Assembly (NCBI RefSeq): GCF_027172205.1
Contig: NC_070611.1
Coordinates: 42,319,479 to 42,383,478, forward strand
Source of the DNA: Podarcis raffonei
Lineage: Eukaryota > Chordata > Lepidosauria > Squamata > Lacertidae
Length of the DNA stretch: 64,000 nt
Direction: 5' to 3'
Shown here: positions 13,001 through 23,400 of the stretch, piece by piece
Numbering within the stretch: position 1 is the first letter of the stretch
Layout: each line of letters starts with the position of its first letter
Notes under the pieces: generated by a model
Database searches by the model: none
What the model saw: only the letters and a program-made list of their open reading frames with translations
What the model was told of the DNA's origin: nothing
Position numbers and translations under genes: made by a program

Positions 13001-16000
13001 ATTTCACAAAGTTGATTCAACTATTATATTCCTCTAAAGCAGTTAAAAGTATTGAGGAAATATGCTTGAGCTGTGTATGATCCAAGTATACATTACAGAA
13101 AATGTAATCCTATTCATGCAGAAGTCAGAAAGAGGCCAGGAAGTAAGATGAAAGGTGAAATGGAACAAGTCAGTAGAGGGCGACATGAGGTAGGAAGGTA
13201 GGACCAGAGAGTATTAACATCTTATAAAGTCTTTTTTTTTTTTTTACAAAATAGCATATTGCCAATTTCTGCATAAAATATTTTTGTAATATTGAACAGT
13301 TTTTACTGAGATTGCACATATCTAGGCAAATCTTAAATAGCTGTAACAAATTGCAGCCTTTTTCAGAACATTTATGCACAACTTTTCTGAGTACTTCTTT
13401 TTACAATTGATTTATTAATTGCTTTCTAAACCATTGTTTCCAATGCATTTACACATAAGATAACGAAACAGTTCAACACAGAAGCTAATACATTTAAAAC
13501 AATACAAAAACCCTAATATGTGGACACTTGTTAATTACCCATTTATTCAATTGAGACAGTACTGGTGTTCTTACAGTGAAGAGTAACAATTCACCCCACC
13601 CCAATGCGCTGTTAGTTTTGGTGATAGTAAAGTTTGAATATCTGTATACTGATACTGTCCCTTTTTGCTTTCACATATTCTTGCAGTTCAACCCAAATCC
13701 CGTCTTCTTTCACTTAATGCAAGTCGTATTTGCTACTGCCTTAATCCTTCAAAATCCTTCTCTCAACTGAAGCACATTCATAATACGTTGCTTAATTGAA
13801 CATTTCAATATTGGATGATTACAATTCTTCTGTTGTAGAAGTAACTTAGTTATATGGTGCATGACAGCATCCAGTGTTCCACGTAGAATGATACACTGTT
13901 AGAACCGGATGTGTCTTTGTGTCTACTTTGATGAGTAGAGCTGGTTTGGCCAGTTGCGTATATCTTATATCTGCATATATATTTAAGTTGCTTCAAAACC
14001 CAGGAATCTTATACTTGCAGCCTATATTTGTTCGTTATCTTACTACTTGTCACAGAACTTTCTCTTTTTTCCCCCCTTCAAAAATTACTTCCACAAAACC
14101 TTTCATGAAGTTCTGCAATCATCTTGCCACTGTCAGTTGACTTGTTATTTTTAACATTTTTAATCTTTCTCTTCACTGCATTCTTCTTCACTTGGTAAAA
14201 ATCCTAAACTCTTTAAAACAATCATTAAGTACGATGACTATATGTTTGGAGTATATTGGTTGTTACTGTGAATGTGAGAAAGGTTAAAAAAATTAACAAC
14301 TGCTGACTTCTCAAAACTTGTTTAGGTGGATCCACAAAAATATAAGAGCATCTTCAACGGCTTTTCAGTTACTGTCAAAGAGGATGGTGTTCGTGGCTTG
14401 GCAAAAGGATGGGCTCCAACATTTATTGGATATTCCATGCAAGGGCTCTGCAAATTTGGTTTCTATGAAGTCTTCAAAATCATGTATAGCAACATGTTGG
14501 GAGAGGTAAGTTTATTTATCCTGCAGTTCAGCACCCCTTTATTGTGAATTTGTCCAAAGAATATCATATGAACATATTTTCTGGTCTGTTAAATTTTATT
14601 TCAGGAAAATGCATATCTGTGGCGTACATCACTATACTTGGCTGCATCTGCCAGTGCAGAGTTCTTTGCTGATATTGCTCTGGCTCCAATGGAAGCTGCT
14701 AAGGTGCGCATTCAGACACAGCCTGGGTATGCAAATACACTGAGACAAGCTGCTCCAAAAATGTTTGCAGAAGAAGGTGTTTGGGCGTAAGTATTACAGC
14801 AGTTAAGTCAGGGCCCTAAAGTGGCTCTTGATGATCCTGCACAGCTCCTTGTTTATGAACTGTTAAGCTTTGATCATGGATATTATTGCTTTAGACATGG
14901 AGCAGAGTTCTGAGTTCTTAAGCAATATGAGCCAACATGCTCCCTTAGATCCATCTTTGTTAGATGTCGCTTGTGCTGAGTTCTGCTTACAGCTTTGGTT
15001 TTGAGTAGTTCCAGCCAAGAGGGATCAACAACTTTATAGTTGTACAGTCAAAGATGCTTGAGTCATTGGCATGTGAGAATAATATACCTTCACTCTGGTC
15101 TTTTATGTTCTGATAGCAATGGCTGTAATACAATACATGTCATTTTCCACTATCAGGATTTGGCTGGATTGTGGACATTTATCAATCAATTCCAAGATTA
15201 AAGGCAAAAGGGACCATATACCCATTGTTCTTTTAAGAGCGAGGCTAGAGGTTTAGTTTGTTTCTGATATGACTAGTTTGAAAGAAACTTCAATGCAACT
15301 GTGTTTTCACAAGGGAAGGCATCACTAATCTTAATTCAGTCTTTGCTAATACTGGTATTTCTAGTGTGTGCATAAATCAGGGGTCAGCAAACCTTTTCAG
15401 CAGGGGGTCGGTCCACTGCCCCTCAGACCTTGGGGGGGGGGTGCAGACTATATTTTGGGGAAAAAATTATGCAAGAGCACCACGAGTTCCAGTGGCTGCT
15501 TACCTCTCTTACGAGCAGCAGGGGCTGGCGGTGGCGGCAGGACAATGAGCGGCATGCAAAAGGGCTCTGGAGAGGGGCGGCTTAAAATGGCGACCACTCA
15601 AGTGCTGCTGCTGCTGGCACCAACAAAGCCCAGCCCCCTTCCTTTTCTAGGCAGGGTGGGGAGAAACCAGGAGGAGGGAGGGAGGTGGTGCTGCTACCAT
15701 GTGAGGGAAAGAGAAAGAAAGTGTGAGCTGGCAATCCACGTGGCGATTCCTGGACCATCTGTGGGCCAGATCCAGAAGGCAGTTGGGCCTGATCCGGCCC
15801 GCAGGCCTTAGTTTGCCTACCCATGGCATAAATGACATGGTTGCTTAGGGCAAAACGTTAGTCACACCTGTCTTTCCTGGGGTCTCACACAGGTGTCTTT
15901 CCCTGTTCTGCCTAATAGTGCCAGGGTTTGAGCCTGGGACCTACTATATTAAAACTATGTGCTCTGCCATCGAGATTCATTTGTTACATTCAGGTAGCGT

Positions 16001-17530
16001 AACTGATTTGAATTCCTGTGTCTTCCAGAATTAATTCCAAATCAGAAGCACTTAAATTTGGGCTTTCTAATTTTTTGTCTACTTTGAAGTTTCTACAAAG
16101 GTGTTGTTCCATTATGGATGAGGCAGATTCCATACACCATGATGAAATTTGCCTGCTTTGAAAGAACTGTGGAAGCGCTTTACAAGTACGTTGTCCCGAA
16201 ACCAAGGAACGAATGTTCAAAAGGAGAACAGCTGGTTGTTACATTTGTAGCAGGTTATATAGGTAAGGAAATACTAACTTTTTGGAATATAGTAACAGTT
16301 GAGTATTCATGAGCAAGTCGGAAGAAGAGTCTGGCTTGCATGCTTCCCTGTATACTCCCACGTAGACAGATGAAAATGCTTTCAGCAGCATTTTCACTTT
16401 CATAGGATCTTGGTTTGCCCTTGCATACAGATGATAAATAATGGTATAATAAACTCCAGCTTTATGGAACACGGGTGGTTCTGTAGTCTAAACCACTGAG
16501 CCTAGGGCTTGCCAATCAGAAGGTTGGCGGTTCGAATTCCTGTGGCAGGGTGAGCTCCTGTTGTTGGGTCCCAGCTCCTGCCAACCTAGCAGTTTTTAAA
16601 GCACGTCAAAGTGCAAGTAGATAAATAGGCGGGAAGGTAAACGGCGTTTCCATGTGCTGCTCTGGTTTCACCAGAAGCGGCTTAGTCATTCTGGCCACAT
16701 GACCTGGAAAAACTGTCTGCGGACAAACGTCAGCTCCCTTGGCCAGTAAAGTGAGATGAACACTGCAACCCCCGAGTTGTTCGTGACTGGACTTAACTGT
16801 CAGGGGTCCTTTACCTTTAGACTCCAGCTTTAAAAGCCAGCTTTATAAACTATGGTTTAGTTGGCTTGTTTTGAAACTGACCTGTTTGACAAGCACCAGG
16901 AAGCCACTGCCCTGAATCACACAAGTCGCATTCAGATTTGTGGATGTTGCACACACAATTGGCCAATGTCTTTAGTAGGTCCTGCAGGATTATTGAATTA
17001 TCTAACTGCTTTTAAGGTGACAGGGGCATCTAATGATTCAAGTATGTTATGTAATGAGTTGTGAAGATCTCATCTCCCTATAGCAGTTGTGAGTCAGTCT
17101 CCTGTTGACATAGGATCTTTCTGGAATATGAATAAACATATTAATGAATATTTTAAATTAATGGTGACTACTTGCTTTTCAGCTGGGGTCTTCTGTGCCA
17201 TCGTTTCACATCCTGCTGATTCTGTGGTATCCGTGTTGAACAAAGAAAAAGGCAGTTCAGCTGCTCAAGTACTGAAGAGGCTGGGATTTAAAGGTGAGCA
17301 TTTAAGCTGATACTGAACTGTGAAAGTGCATGAATAATTCCAGATACTAATAATGTTATGTTCCAACAGGTGTATGGAAGGGTCTGTTCGCCCGTATTAT
17401 TATGATTGGTACTCTGACAGCACTACAGTGGTTCATCTATGACTCCGTGAAAGTTTATTTCAGACTTCCCCGCCCACCTCCACCAGAGATGCCAGAATCT
17501 CTGAAGAAAAAGCTTGGTCTTTCTGAGTAG
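10012..17530 (+). CDS. SLC25A3: SLC25A3, mitochondrial phosphate carrier, complete
   Basis: This inner mitochondrial membrane carrier imports inorganic phosphate with a proton for ATP synthesis. Coding exons are 10012-10165, then 11981-12105 (3A) or 12262-12386 (3B), 14326-14505, 14605-14786, 16090-16262, 17183-17293 and 17370-17530. With one exon 3 the total is 1086 nt, giving 361 aa, the human length. The ATG at 10012 follows a GC-rich leader and begins MFSS as in human. An N-terminal presequence of about 45 variable residues precedes three carrier repeats, with signature motifs PLDLVK, PMEAAK and PADSVV. Near-identical blocks include [33 protein letters not shown] and the C-terminal [18 protein letters not shown]. 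All splice sites are GT-AG. AATAAA signals follow at 17594-17599 and 17639-17644. Confidence 0.97.
11981..12105 (+). CDS. SLC25A3: SLC25A3 alternative exon 3A (muscle/heart-type)
   Basis: This 125-nt exon, joined to the G left over from exon 2, encodes [20 protein letters not shown]... ending in KCRIQ. It matches the mammalian 3A isoform, diagnosed by [10 protein letters not shown] and [16 protein letters not shown]. The acceptor is aagcag|AA and the donor CAG|GTTTGA, a weak form at +3 to +6. It encodes transmembrane helix 1 of the carrier. In mammals 3A is enriched in heart and skeletal muscle. It lies 156 nt upstream of 3B. Confidence 0.93.
12262..12386 (+). CDS. SLC25A3: SLC25A3 alternative exon 3B (ubiquitous type)
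   Basis: This is a paralogous 125-nt exon encoding [20 protein letters not shown]..., with [16 protein letters not shown] diagnostic of the mammalian 3B isoform. The acceptor is ctgcag|AA and the donor CAG|GTTTGT. Exons 3A and 3B have the same length and phase, so either can be used. Including both adds 250 nt and breaks the frame, which enforces mutually exclusive use. Confidence 0.93.
15378..15825. mobile_element. hAT-family non-autonomous DNA transposon with intact 8-bp target duplication
   Basis: A 448-bp insertion in SLC25A3 intron 5. It starts CAGGGGTCAGCAAAC and ends GTTTGCCTACCCATG, imperfect terminal inverted repeats of hAT (Charlie-like) type. An exact 8-bp duplication, GCATAAAT, flanks it at 15370-15377 and 15826-15833. 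The interior is GC-rich with no transposase; the open frames in it are chance. Confidence 0.9.
15893..15980 (-). mobile_element. Fragment of a tRNA-derived SINE
   Basis: Read on the minus strand, the stretch has a B-box-like motif (GGCTCAAACCC) and an A-box-like start (ATGGCAGAGCAC), as in the tRNA-headed SINE at 53737-53829. It is divergent and truncated. Confidence 0.5.
16465..16820 (+). mobile_element. Sauria-type tRNA-derived SINE with 12-bp target duplication
   Basis: A full-length SINE of about 356 bp. It has a tRNA-like head (B-box GGTTCGAATTC), a body with the conserved AAGTGCAAGTAGATAAATA motif, and the tail AGGGGTCCTTTACCTTTAG. Target duplication ACTCCAGCTTTA flanks it at 16453-16464 and 16821-16832. 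It lies in SLC25A3 intron 6 in the sense orientation. Confidence 0.92.
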
Positions 17531-17593
17531 ATGGATCATGGACTGAATGGCTAAATAACATCATGAAACTTTATACACATGGCAATGTAGGAG

Positions 17594-17644
17594 AATAAAG
17601 TATTTGTTTGCTCAGGCCTCACTGTTGCTGTTGGTCAAAATAAA
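17594..17644 (+). terminator. SLC25A3: SLC25A3 polyadenylation signals
   Basis: AATAAA at 17594-17599, 64 nt after the stop codon, and again at 17639-17644. The short 3' UTR is usual for this gene. Confidence 0.75.
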
Positions 17645-17649
17645 GTACT

Positions 17650-19742
17650 ATATTGACAAGTGTTTGCCTTAGTTTTCAGCCTGTTGGAAAAAATGGTTTC
17701 ATGGCGGCTAAGGGAACTGGTCTGGTCTACTCCTGAAAAAGGACCCCTCATGTGTTGCTACTGACAGTCGGTTAAAGCAGAGAAGAAAATAATGAACTTC
17801 TAGTATTTTACAAGTATGATCTACCAAACTGCTTTGCCTTAACGTGGGTTCACTTGAGTGTCTGTGAAGGCAGTTCTATAAATTAGGTAATCAGGTTCTT
17901 GGTTTAGGTAATTATGTTTACAAATGTTTATCACTAACCCAGCGAGAGACGTATGTATTCAAAGTATATGTATGACCAGTTAATACTGCTGCAGCCATTA
18001 TTATTGAAAGGTCTTGACATATCTATCAGCAAGGATATGTTATTATTTGTTGCTTTTTTGCCATGGCAAATAAGAACAAGTTACACTATTTTAAAGCCAA
18101 AAACAAACACTCTATTAAAACATCCTACCCATGCAAAATGGCGGCAGTTAAAAGCTCGAGGCCTGGTTAAAAAGGAATGTGCCTGAAGCTATGTAATGAT
18201 GGTGTCAGGCAAGCCTTTCCTGGAAGAGCATTCCACAAGTGGGGAGCCACCATTGACAAGGCTTGTTTTTGTGATGCCACCCTCCAGATCAGTACCTGGT
18301 CATAAATCCATTGCTAAATAGGGCCCGCAGTACCCTGATGCTGTTATGGAGTGTCCATTGGCATGTGAAACAGATATGGGGATATATGCTGGTTTAGAGC
18401 CCTTTTGTAAACTCGGGACACATAGCCATAGCTATGGATGACCAGCCTGAAGGAGTTCCGAGTGGTCAGAGGCCGAAATAAAAAGCTGTGGGCAGTAATC
18501 AAGGTGAGTCATACTCTCACGTAGATGCACTAAAATCAATAGTTGTATATGCATTTGTATGTTATCAGCTATCTACAAATACTCAAGAACGCTGTTACCT
18601 CAAAAGATCCACCTAGTGCTGTTTACAGCAGCACCAGGCATATTTCAAGAAAGCCCACAAGCAAGATGTAACAGCTGTCCTTTAATAATTGCCAACTGGT
18701 ATTTAGTAATGTAATTTATTTGAAAAGTTCAATTTGATAGTGTCTAATAATTGCATGGCTTCCTAAATCGAACCATTGGGTCATCTACCTTGGCAGTGGC
18801 TGTTCAGGATTTTGGAAATACCCTCCCATTTAAAAGATGTTTGCCACCATTTATACTGCATGCAACTGAACTCCATCGAGATGTATTTGTAAAGTCATTT
18901 TTCTGCCACTGAATTGATTAGGGGATCCAGAATTCTATTTCAAGAAAAAAGAAAAATCATTTCCCACAGGTATACAAATGTCCCTAGTAATTTTTCTTCT
19001 ACGCACTCATTTAGTCGTAGTCATTGAGCTATTAGCTCTCATTTGAGATGGAGTGACAAACTGTATACAGTACTACTCTAAACATGGCCCTACAATCCAC
19101 CTATAAAAGGTATTAGACAACTTTATTAGTACCTTATGTGCGTGCATGTATTACCCCAGTTGATATCAGTTCTCAACTCTAAATATGGAGAATTTTTTTT
19201 TTTACAATCAATCTATAGATTCAGACAAATCTTCTAACTTGCCTCCAGAATAGCTTTCCTGAAAAATGGGAGGGCTGCTGATCCGGCAGAGCCTGCCCCT
19301 AATGTGGAAGGAGAGATTTCCTTACTGCACTTCAGTGTGTGGGGAAATTGAGCAGAATTCTGTTTGCATTATTCTTTTGGTTTAATCTTCTATTTTGGGT
19401 CTTCTGCAATCATCTTTTTAACATCCAATACCATTCAAGACTTACTGAAACATGTTTTACAAACACAACTTTGTGATTTATAAAAGAATTTTTGATCTAG
19501 TTATCATTGATTGAATGTAACTCAATTGATATATGTGACACTCCTACTTGTAAGACTGTAGTCCTCAATAGTTCCTTGGGTGTAAGTTGTAGTGAACATG
19601 GCAGCACCATCTTATGCACGCTTTACTCTGAATTCAATTTGCTGTAAGCAGATAATAAATTCGCTACTGCTTCAACCCCAAAACCTGAAGGGTAACCTAG
19701 CAACCTCAAGCAGTGCTAGAAGTGAGGCTTGATGTGATAGGA
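17650..19742. other. Convergent intergenic region with a decayed LINE 3' end
   Basis: The SLC25A3 and IKBIP 3' ends face each other across this region. About 18160-18510 looks like an old minus-strand L2/CR1-group LINE 3' end: the block around 18205-18260, 'cctttcctggaagagcattccacaagtggggagccacc' in style, is broken up here but resembles the better-preserved copy at 46000-46290. A TTTATT at 19122-19127 is a possible IKBIP polyadenylation signal on the minus strand. Nothing else was recognised. Confidence 0.4.
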
Positions 19743-20498
19743 CTATTTCAAATCTGAAACTTCACTTAGCTCATCACTCATAGTCTTAACATCACTCTGA
19801 GCAGAAGTCAAATTAAAGAGTTTCTTATTCAGGAAAGATATTTCTTTCTGTCTTTCCATTAGATCCCCAAGCAGTCTTCCTATTCTTAATGTTAGTTCAT
19901 CTAGCATTGGTTCCAAGTGTGCCAAATCCATCTTTAAGTTGTGTATTTTTGGTTTTAAGTCATTTGCAAAGGCTACTGTTGTAAGAACTTTGGCTCTATC
20001 ACTTTCCAAATCTAAAAGCTTATTTAATTGCTTGTTAAGTTCAGCATTCAGCTCAGATGATTTTGTCTTAATGTGTTCTATTTGTCTGGCATTTTCAGAT
20101 GCAGAACTCCGTAGTATTGTAGTCCTGTCAATGCTGTTTGTAAGGAGAGTCCCTATACTTTTTATTGTAGTCTTTTCAGCTTTATCAACTTTGTCTTCTA
20201 GAGTATGTAGATTCTCTACCAGTGAGGTTACATCTGCTTCAAGACCTGAAATGCGTCTAATATCAGTCTTCACAGCGGCAATCTTTACAGAGAAGTTATT
20301 AGTTACTGAAGTTATAATCTCCTCATACTTAGTAACTGCACGAAAGAGAGATGTTAAGTTCTGCTGACGCTCCTCTTCTTCTTGACTTAACTTACTAGAC
20401 CAGGTCTGCATGGTGTTCATTTCCTCCTGCAGGTGCTTCATCTGAGCAATTATATGAAGATCTTCCAGTTGCTCCATTAAGCTTAATGTCTTCTCACA
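19743..20498 (-). CDS. IKBIP: IKBIP distal alternative terminal exon
   Basis: A 756-nt exon (251 codons plus stop) behind the acceptor attcttag. It begins CEKTLSLMEQLEDLHIIAQ, matching human WQKSEAIMEQLKSFQIIAH. The whole exon is predicted coiled coil, with heptad hydrophobics and few prolines. Blocks such as AVKTDIRRISGL, SIDRTTILR, DRAKVL and FANDLKPK identify the canonical human isoform. Stop codon at 19743-19745. Confidence 0.93.
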   Translation of the reverse strand, partial: CEKTLSLMEQLEDLHIIAQMKHLQEEMNTMQTWSSKLSQEEEERQQNLTSLFRAVTKYEEIITSVTNNFSVKIAAVKTDIRRISGLEADVTSLVENLHTLEDKVDKAEKTTIKSIGTLLTNSIDRTTILRSSASENARQIEHIKTKSSELNAELNKQLNKLLDLESDRAKVLTTVAFANDLKPKIHNLKMDLAHLEPMLDELTLRIGRLLGDLMERQKEISFLNKKLFNLTSAQSDVKTMSDELSEVSDLK

Positions 20499-23400
20499 CT
20501 AAGAATTAAAAAAAAAAATCATAAGAAAATTGCACTTTAATTTTATACCAGCTGTCTTGAAAGTTATTTAAAAGATTAGTGTACAATATGTTCTTTAAAG
20601 GGAGAAAGGATGTGCAACTCATACATACGTTTCTGATTAATTTATTAAACAATGGTGTTAGGTCCCAAAAACAGGCATAATGGAGTGCCGGGTCGTATTT
20701 AGTTTTCTAGCAATGGGGAAAATTGTAAATCTTGATTCTCATCAACAAGCAGTGTATGGAAACAAAGAGAAAAACATGTGAAAACTGAGGAGGAGCAATC
20801 AGACATTGTCTTCATCCTCACTTTACAAGTTAGCTCCTTAACAGTTGTGTATTCCAACAAAGCAAAACAAGATAATATAATAGCTTGTTATAATTACAAC
20901 TGATGTTCTTTCTAATAAAATACACTTTGGGTGGCAATATTCCAGAAAAATGGCACACAGGCAAATAATAATAATAATTTATTATTTATACCCCGCCCAT
21001 CTGGCTGGGCCTCCCCAGCCACTCTGGGCGGCTTCCATAAAAACCAAAAATACAGTAAAATATCACACGTTAAAAACTTCCCTGAACAGGGCTGCCTTAC
21101 GATGTCTTCTGAATGTCAGGTAGTTGTTTATCGCTTTGACATCTGCTGGAAGGGCGTTCCACAGGGCGGGCGCCACTACCGAGAAGGCCCTCTGCCTGGT
21201 TCCCTGTAGCTTTGCTTCTCGCAATGAGGGAACCGCCAGAAACGTACTGGGAGCCAATGTAGGTCTTTCAAGACCGGTGTTATATGGTCTCGGCGGCCGC
21301 CCCCAGTCACCAGTCTAGCTGCCGCATTCTGGATTAGTTGTAGTTTCCGAGTCACCTTCAAAGGTAGCCCCACGTAGAGTGCATTGCAGTAGTCCAAGCG
21401 GGAGATAACCAGAGCATGCAGCACTCTGGCGAGACAGTCCGCAGGCAGATAGGGTCTCAGCCTACGTACCAGATGGAGCTGGTAAACAGCTGCCCTGGAC
21501 ACAGATTTGTATGCAACTAGAATGCATACAAAACTAGCATATAGTACTATAATAGGTTCTACTATCCAGAAAAAATGGTGTTGCTGCATTTTAGTTACTG
21601 TTAAAGCAAAACAAATGTGTTTGTGAGAATAATGGTTGGTTTTTCAAAGTCATGTTCAAAGGAAAATTGTTTCCCTCCTGCCAATCACACCCAATTGTAC
21701 CATCTCATTCTAAATAACTATTATTTTTCTTACTTGCCTGATTCTGTGCAGCATGTGCAAGTGGTGAAGTGGGAATACCTTTCATATGACAATTAATATG
21801 CCTGTGGCTTTATCACATTTCTTTCCATATCAATTAAATATCTATAGTTTCCCCTGCCTTTACTTCATAAAGCCCTTATTTACATAGCTGTCAACTTTTC
21901 CCTTTTCTTGCAAGGAATCCTAGTCGGAATGAGGGAATTTCCCTTAAAAAAAGGGAAATGTTGGCAGCTATGCTTATTTATCATTATACCTCTTAGCTTT
22001 GTGATCTTATATCTGTCCATACCTGCTTTCTCTGAAAGCATGGTGTTCAAACTTTGTAACAGTTAATCCTGCAAAGGCATTTAAAACAACCTTTTAAGCT
22101 GAAATTTGTCTAAGTACATTAACTTGAATAATACAGCTTAACACATTAACAGATATTATATGTCTTCCTAATACAATGTAGTATTTGAGGGATAAAGTAC
22201 AACAAACATGCAAATACATATTCCAATAACCCCCCCCCCACAGGAATGCAAACGTATTTTCACCTTTTCAAAGTCTTCTCATGTAAAGGGAAAATTTTGC
22301 TTATTTCAGTGAATAAGGTAAAGGGACCCCTGACCATAAGGTAAAGGGAACCCTGACCCGTGGCCGACTTGGGTTGCGGCGCTCATCTCACTTTATTGGC
22401 CGAGGGAGCCGGCGTACAGCTTCTGGGTCATGTGGCCAGCATGACTAAGCCGCTTCTGGCGAACCAGAGCAGAGCACAGAAACGCCGTTTACCTTCCCGC
22501 CGGAGCGGTACTTATTTATCTACTTGCACTTTGATGTGCTTTCGAACTGCCAGTCAGCTAACTGAAGTTGCAATTGCTTCAGCAATACTGTACTGTTCAT
22601 TATGACTAGTTCACTCATCATTCACACTCTGGTAGTTTTCTGTATTTTTTTCTGTTTCTGTTGTAGATTCTGCAAAGTCATGGACTTTCTCCTTTAACAC
22701 AAGCACTTCATTCTGCAGTCTTAGTAGGCTGTTATCATACTGCATGCCTTCAAGAGTTTTTTGTATGTCCATTATATCAGATACAGCTTTCATCATTTCA
22801 TCTTCCACGCTGAATACTTTTGTAGTCATGTCTTCCATTTTCTTCTCTACAGCCATCAGATCGCTTGATATTCTAACAACAGAGTGAATGGCATTCTCTA
22901 TTGCTGGTAAATGAGTTTTGCACTCTTCCAGTTTGGGTTCATAGCCTGCAAGCTTTTGTCTCAGATCATTATTTTTGGCTAATATACTGTTCTGCTGTTC
23001 TTCTAATTTTCCAACTGCCTTGGTATCAGACTGCAGCTGCTGCTCAACTTTAGCCAGTTCATCTTCCTCTTGCCTACTTAACGTTTTGAGGTTTCTTACA
23101 GTACTGTCTTCAAGATCTTTCAGTCTTTCAGAAAGGGATTTTAGTTTTTGATCTGCTGCATTGATTTGAGAGGTCACTTCAATGTGTAAAAGCCTGGCTT
23201 CCGATTTTAAACTGCTAGTATTTGTATCCAGTTCAGTCTGGCTCTTTTCCCAGGACTTGATTATATTTTGAAATTTTGCATCAGTGGTCTGCATCCTTTT
23301 AGAGAGTGCCTGCTCACTGTTCTGAATGTCACTTATTATGTTACGGAGGTTAGATACTTCTTGTTCAAACTTGGTCACCATGGAGAGAAAGAAAGAGGCT

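Noticed and set aside
15366-15838. Open frames of up to 147 codons on both strands
   Set aside because: They lie within the hAT element, carry no transposase similarity and are repetitive in composition.
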